NCBI GenBank assembly: GCA_030152125.1
Contig: JASLIR010000318.1
Location: forward strand, 1-16,036
Direction of reading: 5' to 3'
From: Alkanindiges sp.
GTDB lineage: Bacteria > Pseudomonadota > Gammaproteobacteria > Pseudomonadales > Moraxellaceae
DNA length: 16,036 bases
This document shows positions 1 to 8,079 of the stretch, one piece after another (position 1 is the stretch's first letter; every line of letters starts with the position of its first letter). The notes beneath the pieces were generated by a model. That model was not told the DNA's origin and ran no database searches. It saw only the letters and a program-made list of their open reading frames with translations. The position numbers and the translations under genes were made by a program.

Positions 1-1345
1 ACACCATTTTTTTCAGCTCCTGCTGAATCTGATGGTTATAGTCTTCCAGCACTTCCGGAATAACCTGGATGCTTTGCGCCTGTTGCTTGTCCATTTCTTC
101 CAGGCATTTCACGGTGTAGTTGATCTGCGATTCGATCATAAACACCACCGAGTTATGGCCAAGAGCAGTATTTGGCCCCAGCAGCATAAACAGGTTTGGC
201 AGGTCTGTTACCGTTACACCCAGGTAAGCGCTTAAATCGCCACGGCTATGAATGTCCTGGCCTTTGCTGTCAAAAATATGCAGCGGGCCCAGCGGGTCTT
301 TCACGTCAAAACCGGTACCACAGATAATGGCATCTACTTCATAGCGTTCGCCGTTGGAGCCAATCACGGTATTGCCGGACACTTCGGCCACGCCGGAAGC
401 AACCACGTTCACATTGTCACGGGCCAGTGCAGGGTAGTAGTTGTTGGAGAACAATACCCGCTTACAGCCAATGGTGTACTTGGGTGTCAGTTTTTCACGT
501 AATACCGGGTCTTTAATCTGACGGTTCAGGTGAAAACGGGACAGTTTTTCAATTCCGCCCATCAGCTTCGGGTTTAAAAAGCCCAGTGCAAAGCTTTCGG
601 CATTCCAGTATACAAAGTCACGGAACACACGCTGTGTACCCGGAATCTTGCTGAACACGCTACGCAGTGATTGAGCCATGTTGAAGTCCGGCTTTGGCAC
701 CAGCCATGGCGGCGTGCGCTGGAACAGTACCAGCTCTTTCACTTTAGGGGCAATTTGCGGTACAAACTGAATGGAGCTGGCACCAGTGCCAATTACCGCG
801 ACACGCTTGCCGGTTAAATCGTAATCGTGGTTCCACTGTGCAGAGTGGAACAGGGTACCGGTAAAGGTATCCAGTCCTTTTACATTTGGCAGAATGGGAC
901 GGCTTAAGCCACCAATACCGGAAATCAGTACACGGCTGGTAAAGGCCTTGCCATCTCCGGTTTTTAAATGCCAGATGCCGTTGTCGTTATCCCAGCGTGC
1001 CTCAAGCAGCTCTGCATTGGTGCGGATATGCGGGTGCAACTGGTATTTGTCGGCACAGCGCTTCATGTAGGCCAGAATTTCTGGCTGCTCGGAATAAAAG
1101 CGTGTCCAGTCCGGGTTCTGGTCAAAGGAAAACGAGTACATGTGTGATGGTACATCACAGGCTGCGCCCGGATAATGGTTGTCACGCCAGGTGCCACCAA
1201 TATCGCTGGCTTTTTCAAGTAAAATAAAATCGTGGCGTTCAGCTCTTTTTAATTGAATAGCCATGCCCAAACCGGAAAAGCCACTACCGACGATAACAAT
1301 ATCGTGGTGAGTTTTATTGGTTTGTGGGACATTAAGATTGCTCAT
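1..1345 (-). CDS. Flavin-dependent monooxygenase, Baeyer-Villiger type (3' end outside window)
   Basis: FAD- and NADPH-dependent monooxygenase that would insert oxygen into a ketone or oxidise a related lipophilic substrate in the cytosol. The 448 visible codons start at ATG 1345 (MSNLNV) and stay open to the left edge, so the C-terminus is missing. An FAD Rossmann motif GSGFSG lies at residues 20-25. It is followed by the BVMO-type segment GTWRDNHYPG with D64 (51-64), and then by the BVMO fingerprint F161-x-G-x3-H167-x3-W171, where the next residue is N rather than the usual P or D. A second Rossmann motif, GTGASS, at 186-191 would bind NADPH. The gene is divergent from the GNAT gene and has a plausible sigma70 promoter about 45 bp upstream. 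The substrate cannot be read from the sequence; long-chain alkane/ketone monooxygenases of the AlmA/EthA group are possible relatives. The family call is secure. Confidence 0.9.
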   Translation of the reverse strand, partial: MSNLNVPQTNKTHHDIVIVGSGFSGLGMAIQLKRAERHDFILLEKASDIGGTWRDNHYPGAACDVPSHMYSFSFDQNPDWTRFYSEQPEILAYMKRCADKYQLHPHIRTNAELLEARWDNDNGIWHLKTGDGKAFTSRVLISGIGGLSRPILPNVKGLDTFTGTLFHSAQWNHDYDLTGKRVAVIGTGASSIQFVPQIAPKVKELVLFQRTPPWLVPKPDFNMAQSLRSVFSKIPGTQRVFRDFVYWNAESFALGFLNPKLMGGIEKLSRFHLNRQIKDPVLREKLTPKYTIGCKRVLFSNNYYPALARDNVNVVASGVAEVSGNTVIGSNGERYEVDAIICGTGFDVKDPLGPLHIFDSKGQDIHSRGDLSAYLGVTVTDLPNLFMLLGPNTALGHNSVVFMIESQINYTVKCLEEMDKQQAQSIQVIPEVLEDYNHQIQQELKKMV

Positions 1346-1387
1346 TGATGAATTCCAGCGCCTGTTATGGGGGTACGGTTAATGATG

Positions 1388-1416
1388 AGTATATGACTGC
1401 GGTTGTGGATAGTCCA
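1388..1416 (-). promoter_or_regulatory. Candidate sigma70 promoter of the monooxygenase gene
   Basis: On the minus strand, TGGACT (1416-1411) is a 4/6 match to the -35 box. A 17-bp spacer leads to TATACT (1393-1388), a 5/6 match to the -10 box. It lies about 43 bp before the ATG at 1345. The placement is good, but the call rests on consensus matching only. Confidence 0.4.
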
Positions 1417-1492
1417 CCAGATAGCTGAATAGTCATTAGCCTGTAAAATGTTGACTATATAAAATTGGTGATTTTGCTAGCAGGGCTTTTTA

Positions 1493-1525
1493 GGTCAATT
1501 TTGATCATCTCAGGACAATTTGACC
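1493..1525. promoter_or_regulatory. Inverted repeat GGTCAA-N21-TTGACC, possible operator
   Basis: GGTCAA at 1493-1498 is repeated in perfect inverted form as TTGACC at 1520-1525. There are further partial matches just inside the arms (ATTT-type bases). It lies between the divergent monooxygenase and GNAT genes, about 70 bp before the chosen GNAT start. It could be an operator for a dimeric regulator. No regulator gene is adjacent in the window, and chance occurrence is possible. Confidence 0.25.
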
Positions 1526-1597
1526 ATATGTTCGCCAAATGTTCGGATTTTAAGCTGTAATTTACAACGCCAACGTCAGGCTATTTCGGGTTTATTT

Positions 1598-2089
1598 ATG
1601 CACATTATCGATTTAAAACAGCAGCCACAGCATATTCCTGCCATTGCTGCATGGCATTTTGCCGAATGGGCGCATTTAAACCCTGGACGTACACAGGCCT
1701 GGCTGGAAGCGCATATGCAGTGTTATCTGGGCGATGTGTTTATGCCTTCCATGTTTATTGCTGTGGATGGTGATGAAGGCGAAGCGCAGGTGCTTGGTAC
1801 CTCCTCCATTATTGTGCATGATTTAGCGGCCCGGCCGGATTTAACGCCCTGGCTGGCCAATGTGTATGTGGATGGTTCGCAACGGGGTAAAGGGCTGGGC
1901 AGGCAACTGGTAGTGCATGCCATGCAGCAGGCTAAACAGGCGGGTATTAAAACTTTGTACCTGTTTACGCCGGATCAGCAGGCTTTTTACCAGCGCCTGG
2001 GCTGGCAGTACCTGTGTACAGAATATTTGCATGGACATGCGGAAACCGTAATGCAGATCAGTCTGGATGACTGGTCTGCAACGCTGTAG
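1598..2089 (+). CDS. GNAT family N-acetyltransferase
   Basis: Predicted cytosolic acetyl-CoA-dependent N-acetyltransferase of 163 residues, a normal length for a single GNAT domain. The acetyl-CoA binding motif A is visible as VYVDGSQRGKGLG, a good Q/R-x-x-G-x-G/A loop. It is followed by a helix rich in Q and A, and then by a motif-B-like strand and helix, LYLFTPDQQAFYQRLGW. I chose ATG 1598 (MHIIDLKQ). The reading frame is open upstream to a TTG at 1520, but that extension (TICSPNVRIL...) does not look like GNAT sequence. GGG lies 8 nt before the ATG. The gene ends 20 bp from the convergent amidase gene. The acceptor substrate is unknown. Confidence 0.85.
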   Translation: MHIIDLKQQPQHIPAIAAWHFAEWAHLNPGRTQAWLEAHMQCYLGDVFMPSMFIAVDGDEGEAQVLGTSSIIVHDLAARPDLTPWLANVYVDGSQRGKGLGRQLVVHAMQQAKQAGIKTLYLFTPDQQAFYQRLGWQYLCTEYLHGHAETVMQISLDDWSATL

Positions 2090-2109
2090 CCGCAGCCTAA
2101 CCGTTCAGC

Positions 2110-3603
2110 TTACAGCTTGATGTCCTTATAACGCTGTTGCCAAGGTTGTGCCTGTTCCAGTTGGGCCGCCAGTGCCAGTAGCATGCCTTCGCTGCCATGC
2201 GAGGCTACAAATTGTGAGCCAATGGGCAGGCCCTTTTTAGTCCAGTACAGCGGAACCGACATGGCGGGCACCCCGGTCAGGTTGGCTAACTGGGTAAACG
2301 GCACCCAGCGCAGGTTATCCCTGACCATTTTGTCTACCAGTGAACCCTGTGCCAGATGGTGCGCCTGACCAACTTTCAGCAAGCCTTTTAATACCGCTTT
2401 TTGCCAGCCGGGTGTGGCAATTTCCCCATTTTTTGGCGCTGGGCTGGCAGTACTAGGGATCAGAAACAGATCATACTTGTTTAAAAACAGGTTCAACTTG
2501 TGGGTATAAATACCCCAGCGGTTTTGCGTATTGATGTAAGTGGTAGCACTGGTCTGTGCACCAAAGGCTGCCAGTGCCAGTGTATCCAGCTCAAAGGCAT
2601 CATCAGCAAAACCAAATTGCTGTTTGATGTTTTCTACTGTTACTGCACACTGGCTAAACCAGGTGGTAATAAAATCCTTGGCTAATGCCATGCCATCAAT
2701 ATCCGGTACATCTTCCACTACCTCATGCCCCAGTTGCGCCAGTAGCCTGGCGGTATGCTGAATGGCCTGCACGCTGTCTTTATCTACCGGGGTGCCAATG
2801 GGGGATTTGGTGCTAAAGGCAATTTTTAAGCGGCGCGGTGCGCGCTTGATTTCTTCCAGATACGGCCGTTCCGGTGCCTGAATCTTGAATAACGATGCAG
2901 CATCAGCACCATGCGTGGCATCCAGCATGGCCGCGCTGTCACGTACCGAGCGACTAAGTACATGCTGCATGGCAGCACCGTGCATAGCCTCACTATAGGC
3001 CGGACCCCACGGCGTACGGCCACGGCTGGGCTTTAGGCCAAACAGGCCACAGTAGGAGGCGGGAATACGGATGGAGCCACCACCATCACCCGCGGCAGCA
3101 ATAGGCACAATACCACCAGCCACTGCAGAGGCAGAGCCACCGGAAGAACCACCAGAGTTATGCTTCAGGTTCCACGGGTTATGCGTGGCGCCCCAGGCTT
3201 CCGGTTCGGTAATGCCTTTAATGCCAAACTCCGGGCTGTTGGTACGGCCAAACACCACCACCCCGGCATTCAGGTAGCGGTTAACAATTTCGGCATTAAA
3301 GTCGGGAATATAATTGGCATGCTTAAAGCCTTTACAGCCATGTGAGGCAGGTACACCGGCATATTCCTGAAACAGGTCTTTTAATAAAAAAGGTACCCCG
3401 GCAAATGGGCCACTTAGCGGTTGCGCGGCACGCTTTCTGGCCGTTTCATACATGGGAATAACCACCGCATTCAGCTTGGGGTTTACCTGTTCACAGCGCT
3501 GGATGGCAGTAGCCAGCAGTTCGGTTTGGCTCACCTGTTTGCTTTTAACCAGCTCCGCCAGTCCAAGTCCGTCATATTGCAGGTATTCCTGTACTTTAAG
3601 CAT
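2110..3603 (-). CDS. Amidase signature family hydrolase
   Basis: Serine hydrolase of the amidase signature family (497 residues) that cleaves C-N bonds of amides. The family includes GatA, fatty acid amide hydrolases and bacterial acylamidases. The Ser-cisSer-Lys triad can be read: K75 in GVPFLLKDLF, the cis-Ser at about S153 in the SGGSSGGS loop, and nucleophile S177 in GDGGGSIRIP. The 24-residue spacing between the two serines matches FAAH. There is no signal peptide, so it is probably cytosolic. I chose ATG 3603 (MLKVQEYL) because AAGGAA sits 10-12 nt before it and because a promoter candidate lies upstream at 3647-3674. An in-frame start at 3699 would add 32 unrelated-looking residues and would begin upstream of that promoter. 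No gatB or gatC is nearby, so a stand-alone amidase is more likely than the tRNA amidotransferase subunit. Confidence 0.9.
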   Translation of the reverse strand: MLKVQEYLQYDGLGLAELVKSKQVSQTELLATAIQRCEQVNPKLNAVVIPMYETARKRAAQPLSGPFAGVPFLLKDLFQEYAGVPASHGCKGFKHANYIPDFNAEIVNRYLNAGVVVFGRTNSPEFGIKGITEPEAWGATHNPWNLKHNSGGSSGGSASAVAGGIVPIAAAGDGGGSIRIPASYCGLFGLKPSRGRTPWGPAYSEAMHGAAMQHVLSRSVRDSAAMLDATHGADAASLFKIQAPERPYLEEIKRAPRRLKIAFSTKSPIGTPVDKDSVQAIQHTARLLAQLGHEVVEDVPDIDGMALAKDFITTWFSQCAVTVENIKQQFGFADDAFELDTLALAAFGAQTSATTYINTQNRWGIYTHKLNLFLNKYDLFLIPSTASPAPKNGEIATPGWQKAVLKGLLKVGQAHHLAQGSLVDKMVRDNLRWVPFTQLANLTGVPAMSVPLYWTKKGLPIGSQFVASHGSEGMLLALAAQLEQAQPWQQRYKDIKL

Positions 3604-3646
3604 GGGTGCAAATTCCTTTTTAAACTGATGGGTATAATATGAAGGT

Positions 3647-3674
3647 TTTATCCTATCCGTAGTGTGTCTTTCAA
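3647..3674 (-). promoter_or_regulatory. Candidate sigma70 promoter of the amidase gene
   Basis: On the minus strand, TTGAAA (3674-3669) is a 5/6 -35 match. A 16-bp spacer leads to GATAAA (3652-3647), a 4/6 -10 match. Transcription would start near 3640, which leaves about 37 nt before ATG 3603 and would exclude the longer in-frame start at 3699. Confidence 0.35.
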
Positions 3675-3740
3675 GTCTTATTCGATTACTGACAATCAAT
3701 TATTTCAATTTCCTGCCAGTATTTGCATGCCCTGCAATAC

Positions 3741-3783
3741 AGCCATTTTTTAACAGCTAGGGTTTCTCATCATAAAAATGGCT
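3741..3783. other. 10-bp perfect inverted repeat at the exporter stop codon
   Basis: AGCCATTTTT (3741-3750) and AAAAATGGCT (3774-3783) are exact inverted copies separated by 23 nt. The right arm covers two bases of the exporter stop codon. On the transcribed minus strand no T-run follows the second arm, so this is not a classic Rho-independent terminator. It may be a 3' stabilising hairpin, a weak terminator or an operator. Confidence 0.4.
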
Positions 3784-4528
3784 AGCGATACAGCGTTAAA
3801 CCGGAATGCAGCAGCATCACCAGGCCGGAAATACCCAGCAAGCTGATCACCACCCGTTTAAAGCCCTGTTCGGAAATGTTATTATATGCTTTAAGCCCCA
3901 GTAAGGTGGGAATAAGCATGGCAGGCACGACCAGGGCAAACAGGGGCAGCATGCTAAGCGTGACTGTGCCGGACAACAGGTAAAACGCCATGGTAGCCAT
4001 TAAAATCATCAGGTTAAAACTTTGAATGATATGGCGCTGGGCTTCTTTGTCCATGCCCCGCAGGGAGCACCACAGGGTTGGGATAACACCGGAAAAGCCA
4101 CCCAGGCCACTCATGGCGCCACCGAGTACACCCACGCTGCTATCTGCATATTTATTATTTATGCTGATGCGCGGAATATGCTGGCTAAACAGCATGAGTG
4201 GGCACCAGACGACCAGAAACAGGCCTAAGGCCAGTTTAAAATAATCCGGATTCAGTTGTGGCAGTAGATATACACCGAGTGGAATGCCAAGCAAGCCGCC
4301 GTATAGGTAGGGTGCTAGAATGTGCAGTTTAATGCCCTGTTTTAAACGGAATAAGGCCAGCAACTGCCCTACTATGCCGCCAAATACGGTTAAGGCCGAG
4401 GCTAAAACCGGATCGAAAAACCAGACCCAGAAAGACATGGACACCATGCCAAAGGCAAAACCGGATAAGCCCTGCACAAAGCCGGCCACTGCCGCACCCA
4501 GTATGATGATAAAGGCGGTAGACAGCAT
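3782..4528 (-). CDS. TauE/SafE family sulfite/organic anion exporter
   Basis: Integral inner-membrane permease of the TauE/SafE (DUF81) family, 248 residues and hydrophobic almost throughout, consistent with seven to eight membrane segments. Two glycine-rich half-repeats typical of the family are visible: AGFVQGLSGFAFG near the N-terminus and GGAMSGLGGFSG in the middle. These suggest internal duplication. Members export sulfite, sulfoacetate or other anions, but many have unknown substrates. I chose ATG 4528 (MLSTAFIIIL), which starts directly with the first membrane helix. An upstream in-frame start at 4672 would overlap the permease gene by 73 bp and add a segment unlike the family. The gene lies 71 nt downstream of the permease on the same strand, probably as an operon. 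A link to the sulfur genes about 6 kb away is only speculation. Confidence 0.82.
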   Translation of the reverse strand: MLSTAFIIILGAAVAGFVQGLSGFAFGMVSMSFWVWFFDPVLASALTVFGGIVGQLLALFRLKQGIKLHILAPYLYGGLLGIPLGVYLLPQLNPDYFKLALGLFLVVWCPLMLFSQHIPRISINNKYADSSVGVLGGAMSGLGGFSGVIPTLWCSLRGMDKEAQRHIIQSFNLMILMATMAFYLLSGTVTLSMLPLFALVVPAMLIPTLLGLKAYNNISEQGFKRVVISLLGISGLVMLLHSGLTLYR

Positions 4529-4599
4529 GAAAGAACCATTAATCCGCTGAGGCAAGAATAGTGGTTGTACTGCAATTAATCCGGGCTGTACAGGGTTTG

Positions 4600-6039
4600 T
4601 TAAGAAGAAATATCCTGCTGTAGCTGCTTTTGTAGTTTGGGTTTGTAATAAAAGAAGTAACTCAGGTAGCAAGCGGCAATAAAAATCAGGCAGGCGATAA
4701 AGCCAGAGCGCATTTCCGGGTCAAAAGCCATGCTGATGCCGGTCATGCCGCAGAAAATAAACGCAGCAATTGGCACAAAGGGGTAAGCAGGCGCGTAATA
4801 ACCCAGGTCACTTAAGTGCCCACCCTGTTTAATAAACTGGCGGCGGAAGTTGAAGTGGCTGAGCGCAATGCTCATCCATACAATCACCATGGTAAAGGCG
4901 GCAATACCCAGCAGCATTTTAAAAATGGTTTCTGCGGCATAAATTTCTGACAGTAAACCCGGCAGGCCGCCAATCATGGTGACTACTACTGCAGCAATGG
5001 GAATACCGCGCTTGCTCAGGTGTGACAAGTGTTTGGGCATTAAGCCTTCTTTGGATAATGACCACATCATGCGTGAAGCTGCATACAGGCCGGAGTTGGC
5101 AGTAGACAGCAGGGCCGTGATGATGACAAAGCGGATGATGTCCTCGGCATAAGGGATGCCAATGTATGAAAATACAGTGATAAACGGGCTGTTGCTGACA
5201 TCATGGCCCTGGTTTAAGCCCAGTTGCTGATAGGGAATCAGGGCAGAAATAATAAACACCGTACCAACAAAGAAAATCAGCAAACGCCAGATGGCGGCAT
5301 TAATGGCTTTGGGCACATTCTTGCCGGGGTTTGCCGTTTCGCCAGCGGCCACACCAATCAGTTCGGTGCCGGAAAAGGCAAAGTTGACTATCAGCATGGT
5401 GGTAAAAATAGGCCACAAGCCTTCCGGGAACCAGCCATGACTGGTGATGTTGCTAAAATAAGGTGCCTTGTCGCCAGCAAAGTTAGGCAGAAAACCAAAA
5501 ATGGCCATCAGGCCCAGAATAATAAACACAATGACGGTGATGACCTTGATCAGCGCCAGAAAAAACTCTGATTCGGCAAATACCTTGGTCGAGTATATGT
5601 TCACCATAAAAATCGACAGCGCAAAGGCCGCAGTCCAGATCCATGCCGGTACATCGGCAAACCATTCCTGCATCAGCAGGGCGGCGGCAGTAAATTCGGT
5701 ACCCAGTGTGGCTGTCCAGGTAAGCCAGTACAGCCAGGCAATCATGTAACCGGTAGCCGGGTTAATAAAGTTGCTGGCATAGGTGCTAAATGAACCACTG
5801 ACCGGCATATGCACCGACAGCTCACCCAGGCACAGCATGACCAGATAGGCAATAAAACCACCCAGCAAGTAGGCAATAATGGTTGCACTGGGGCCGGTTT
5901 GGCCAATCACTTCACCCGAGCCTAAAAACAGTCCAGTACCAATGGCACCACCCAGTGACAGCATCACCAGATGCCGCGTGGTCATGCTGCGGCTAAGCGT
6001 GGTTGTTTCTGAATGCTGGTTAGGCTGTTGTGATTGCAT
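4600..6039 (-). CDS. Amino acid permease (APC superfamily, AAT family)
   Basis: Inner-membrane proton-coupled amino acid transporter of 479 residues with about twelve hydrophobic segments, the usual AAT family size. The first helix carries GGAIGTGLFLGSG (30-42), the broken-helix substrate-binding motif of LysP, AroP, GabP and ProY. Further family patterns include GELSVHMPVSGSFSTYA and VNFAFSGTELIGVAAGE, the latter in the sixth helix. The N-terminal 20 residues are hydrophilic, as in relatives. I chose ATG 6039 because AGAGGG sits 5 nt upstream. A GTG at 6087 in the same frame lacks support and would prepend 16 residues. The exact amino acid transported cannot be assigned; the sequence resembles LysP and AroP about equally by eye. 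It is the first gene of the probable unit with the TauE-like exporter. Confidence 0.9.
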   Translation of the reverse strand: MQSQQPNQHSETTTLSRSMTTRHLVMLSLGGAIGTGLFLGSGEVIGQTGPSATIIAYLLGGFIAYLVMLCLGELSVHMPVSGSFSTYASNFINPATGYMIAWLYWLTWTATLGTEFTAAALLMQEWFADVPAWIWTAAFALSIFMVNIYSTKVFAESEFFLALIKVITVIVFIILGLMAIFGFLPNFAGDKAPYFSNITSHGWFPEGLWPIFTTMLIVNFAFSGTELIGVAAGETANPGKNVPKAINAAIWRLLIFFVGTVFIISALIPYQQLGLNQGHDVSNSPFITVFSYIGIPYAEDIIRFVIITALLSTANSGLYAASRMMWSLSKEGLMPKHLSHLSKRGIPIAAVVVTMIGGLPGLLSEIYAAETIFKMLLGIAAFTMVIVWMSIALSHFNFRRQFIKQGGHLSDLGYYAPAYPFVPIAAFIFCGMTGISMAFDPEMRSGFIACLIFIAACYLSYFFYYKPKLQKQLQQDISS

Positions 6040-6174
6040 GGGCGCCCTCTGAGGCTGGTATGGCAGGCTGCGATGGCTGGCATGCACGCCTGTAAAAAGT
6101 GATCAATGAAGCTAAAAGCGCGCCATTTTAGGAGATATACAGCAAAAGTGAAAAACTTATTTATGTGCGGCGGG

Positions 6175-6202
6175 TTGATAAAAACCGGACAGATGGCATA
6201 TT
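6175..6202 (+). promoter_or_regulatory. Candidate promoter for hscC
   Basis: TTGATA (6175-6180) and CATATT (6197-6202) are separated by 16 bp, giving 5/6 and 4/6 matches to the sigma70 -35 and -10 boxes. They sit about 80 bp before the hscC start in the 243-bp divergent gap (6040-6282). No sigma32-like CCCCAT element was seen in the gap. Confidence 0.3.
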
Positions 6203-6282
6203 TGTACCATGATATTTTGGATTAATACGCGGGCATCCGTTAACATTGCCTGAAAATAGATGGTCTTTGATAGTAAGCATAA

Positions 6283-8004
6283 ATGATGAGTTCTGAACAA
6301 GCACAACAAGGCAGCGCGCCGATTATTGCCATTGACTTAGGCACCACCAACTCACTGGTTGGTATTTTTAAAGAGGGGCAGGTACAGCTTATTGCCAATA
6401 GCAGTGGCAGCCTGACCACACCTTCGGCCATTGCGGTAGATACCGAAGGGCACACCCTGATTGGCCAGGCCGCGCTGGAGTTGCGCAGCAGCGGGCAAGT
6501 GGTACTAACCAGCTTTAAACGCCTGATGGGTACCGACCACAAGCAGCGCTTACACCAGCGTGATTTTTCCGCTGTAGAGCTGTCTGCATTGATATTAAAG
6601 TCACTGAAAGCCGATGCCGAGCATGTGCTGGGGCATGCGGTGAATGATGCCATTATTACCGTACCGGCTTATTTTAATGATATCCAGCGTCAGGCCACCA
6701 TTGCGGCGGCACAGCTGGCAGGCTTGAACGTAGCGCGCCTGATTAATGAACCAACGGCTGCCGCACTGGCTTATGGTCTGGGGCAGACCGATGACAGTCG
6801 CTTCCTGATTTTTGACCTAGGCGGTGGCACCTTTGACGTTTCCATTGTTGAACTGTTTGATGGTGTGATTGAAGTGCGTGCCAGCACCGGGGATAACTTT
6901 CTGGGTGGTGACGATTTTGTGGCAGCCATTGTAAATGCCTTCTGGCAGCAGCATGGCAGCCAGTTTGCCAGTGACACCTCGTTTATTCCGCCAGATATAT
7001 TGATTGCCCTGACTGCAAAAGCCCAGCAGGCCATGCACCGTCTGACCAGTGCCGAGCAAACCACGCTGGATTTTATCTGGCAGGATCAACAGGTGAGCCT
7101 AGCTATTTCGGTGAATGACTTTAATGGCTGGATTGAGCCTTTGCTGACCAAGTTGCGCCGGCCACTGGAACGCGCCTTGCGTGATGCGCGCCTAAAACCG
7201 GATCAGGTAGACCAGATTGTGATGGTGGGCGGGGCAACCCGTATTCCGGCGGTACGCAAGCTGGTCACGCGGTTGTTTGGCCGTTTTCCTTCTACCAGTA
7301 TTCAGCCGGATGAAGCCATTGTGCGCGGTGCCTGCATTCAGGCCGGTTTAAAAAGCAGGGATGATGCCCTGAAAGAAATAGTGCTTACCGATGTTTGCCC
7401 GTTTAGCCTGGGCATTGCCGTGGGTGAGGAAGGCTATTTTGACCCGATTATCGAGCGCAATACGGTGATTCCGGCCAGCAAGGTGAATAACTATAGCACC
7501 ATGAAGGAAGGCCAGCGCGAAATCCATTTGCGTATTTTTCAGGGCGAGCACCGCCTGTGTCAGGAAAATATCTTTCTGGGTGATTTGCAGGTAAAGCTGC
7601 CACCGAATAAAGAGCATCTGTCGATTGATGTGCGTTTTTCCTATAACCCGAACGGGATTCTGGATGTGGACGTGCATGTGCCCAGCACCGGCGAAAAACT
7701 GCAAAAGGTATTGATTAACAACCAGAGTGTGATGAGCCCGGAGCAGATTCAGCAGGCCCGCGCGCAACTGGAAACCCTGAAAATTCACCCGCGTGATACG
7801 CTGGCCAACAAGGCACTGGTTTTAAAGGCAGACCGTTTATACCGCGAGATGACTGGTAATTTGCGCAGTCATGTAGCACAGCAGACACAGGTATTTGTAC
7901 AGGCACTGGATTCGCAGGACGAGCATAAAATCCGTGAGGCACGCCAGCTGTTTGAGCAGTTTTTAAAGGATGTGGAAGAAGCCAGTTTGTTTGAGCCGGA
8001 TTAA
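6283..8004 (+). CDS. hscC: Hsp70 family chaperone HscC
   Basis: Specialised cytosolic Hsp70 ATPase of 573 residues, close to E. coli HscC and shorter than DnaK (about 640). Actin-fold motifs are in order: phosphate 1 [12 protein letters not shown] (16-27), connect 1 [12 protein letters not shown] (154-165), phosphate 2 [11 protein letters not shown] (177-187) and adenosine [13 protein letters not shown] (315-327). The interdomain segment [14 protein letters not shown] (367-380) and [18 protein letters not shown] match HscC rather than DnaK (VLLLDVTPLSLG). The substrate-binding part is followed by a short helical tail without a DnaK-like EEVD-type C-terminus. E. coli HscC has been linked to sigma70 and works with membrane J proteins DjlB/DjlC. 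Here the convergent neighbour encodes such a J-like protein. The start is ATG 6283 or the adjacent ATG 6286; no strong Shine-Dalgarno sequence is visible. Confidence 0.93.
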   Translation: MMSSEQAQQGSAPIIAIDLGTTNSLVGIFKEGQVQLIANSSGSLTTPSAIAVDTEGHTLIGQAALELRSSGQVVLTSFKRLMGTDHKQRLHQRDFSAVELSALILKSLKADAEHVLGHAVNDAIITVPAYFNDIQRQATIAAAQLAGLNVARLINEPTAAALAYGLGQTDDSRFLIFDLGGGTFDVSIVELFDGVIEVRASTGDNFLGGDDFVAAIVNAFWQQHGSQFASDTSFIPPDILIALTAKAQQAMHRLTSAEQTTLDFIWQDQQVSLAISVNDFNGWIEPLLTKLRRPLERALRDARLKPDQVDQIVMVGGATRIPAVRKLVTRLFGRFPSTSIQPDEAIVRGACIQAGLKSRDDALKEIVLTDVCPFSLGIAVGEEGYFDPIIERNTVIPASKVNNYSTMKEGQREIHLRIFQGEHRLCQENIFLGDLQVKLPPNKEHLSIDVRFSYNPNGILDVDVHVPSTGEKLQKVLINNQSVMSPEQIQQARAQLETLKIHPRDTLANKALVLKADRLYREMTGNLRSHVAQQTQVFVQALDSQDEHKIREARQLFEQFLKDVEEASLFEPD

Positions 8005-8011
8005 TCCGGCT
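7994..8011. terminator. 18-bp perfect palindrome over the hscC stop, possible terminator
   Basis: AGCCGGATTAATCCGGCT is a perfect palindrome. It forms a 7-bp stem with a TTAA loop, and TAA in the loop is the hscC stop codon. Only three T residues follow the stem on the plus strand, so termination would be weak. Confidence 0.35.
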
Positions 8012-8040
8012 TTAAGGTGAACCTAAGCTTGAACAATTTG

Positions 8041-8071
8041 AAAACAGCAGCAATGAACCTGTGATTGCTGC
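8041..8071 (-). terminator. Rho-independent terminator of the J-like protein gene
   Basis: GCAGCAAT (8047-8054) and ATTGCTGC (8064-8071) form an 8-bp stem with a 9-nt loop. On the minus strand the stem is followed by TGTTTTC. It begins 9 nt beyond the stop codon at 8080, a typical position. Confidence 0.6.
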
Positions 8072-8079
8072 CGGGAACT

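Noticed and set aside
3604..3699. Upstream extension of the amidase by 32 residues
   Set aside because: The residues do not look like amidase sequence, a promoter candidate lies within the extension, and a better ribosome site precedes ATG 3603.
5224..5571. Open frame of 115 codons on the plus strand
   Set aside because: It lies antisense within the permease gene and its translation resembles no protein family; it is a shadow of codon bias.
6240..6653. Open frame of 137 codons on the minus strand at the start of hscC
   Set aside because: It is antisense to the conserved nucleotide-binding domain; the Cys/Ser-rich composition is typical of a shadow frame.
7348..7788. Open frame of 146 codons on the minus strand inside hscC
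   Set aside because: It is antisense to conserved Hsp70 sequence and has no recognisable domain or ribosome site.
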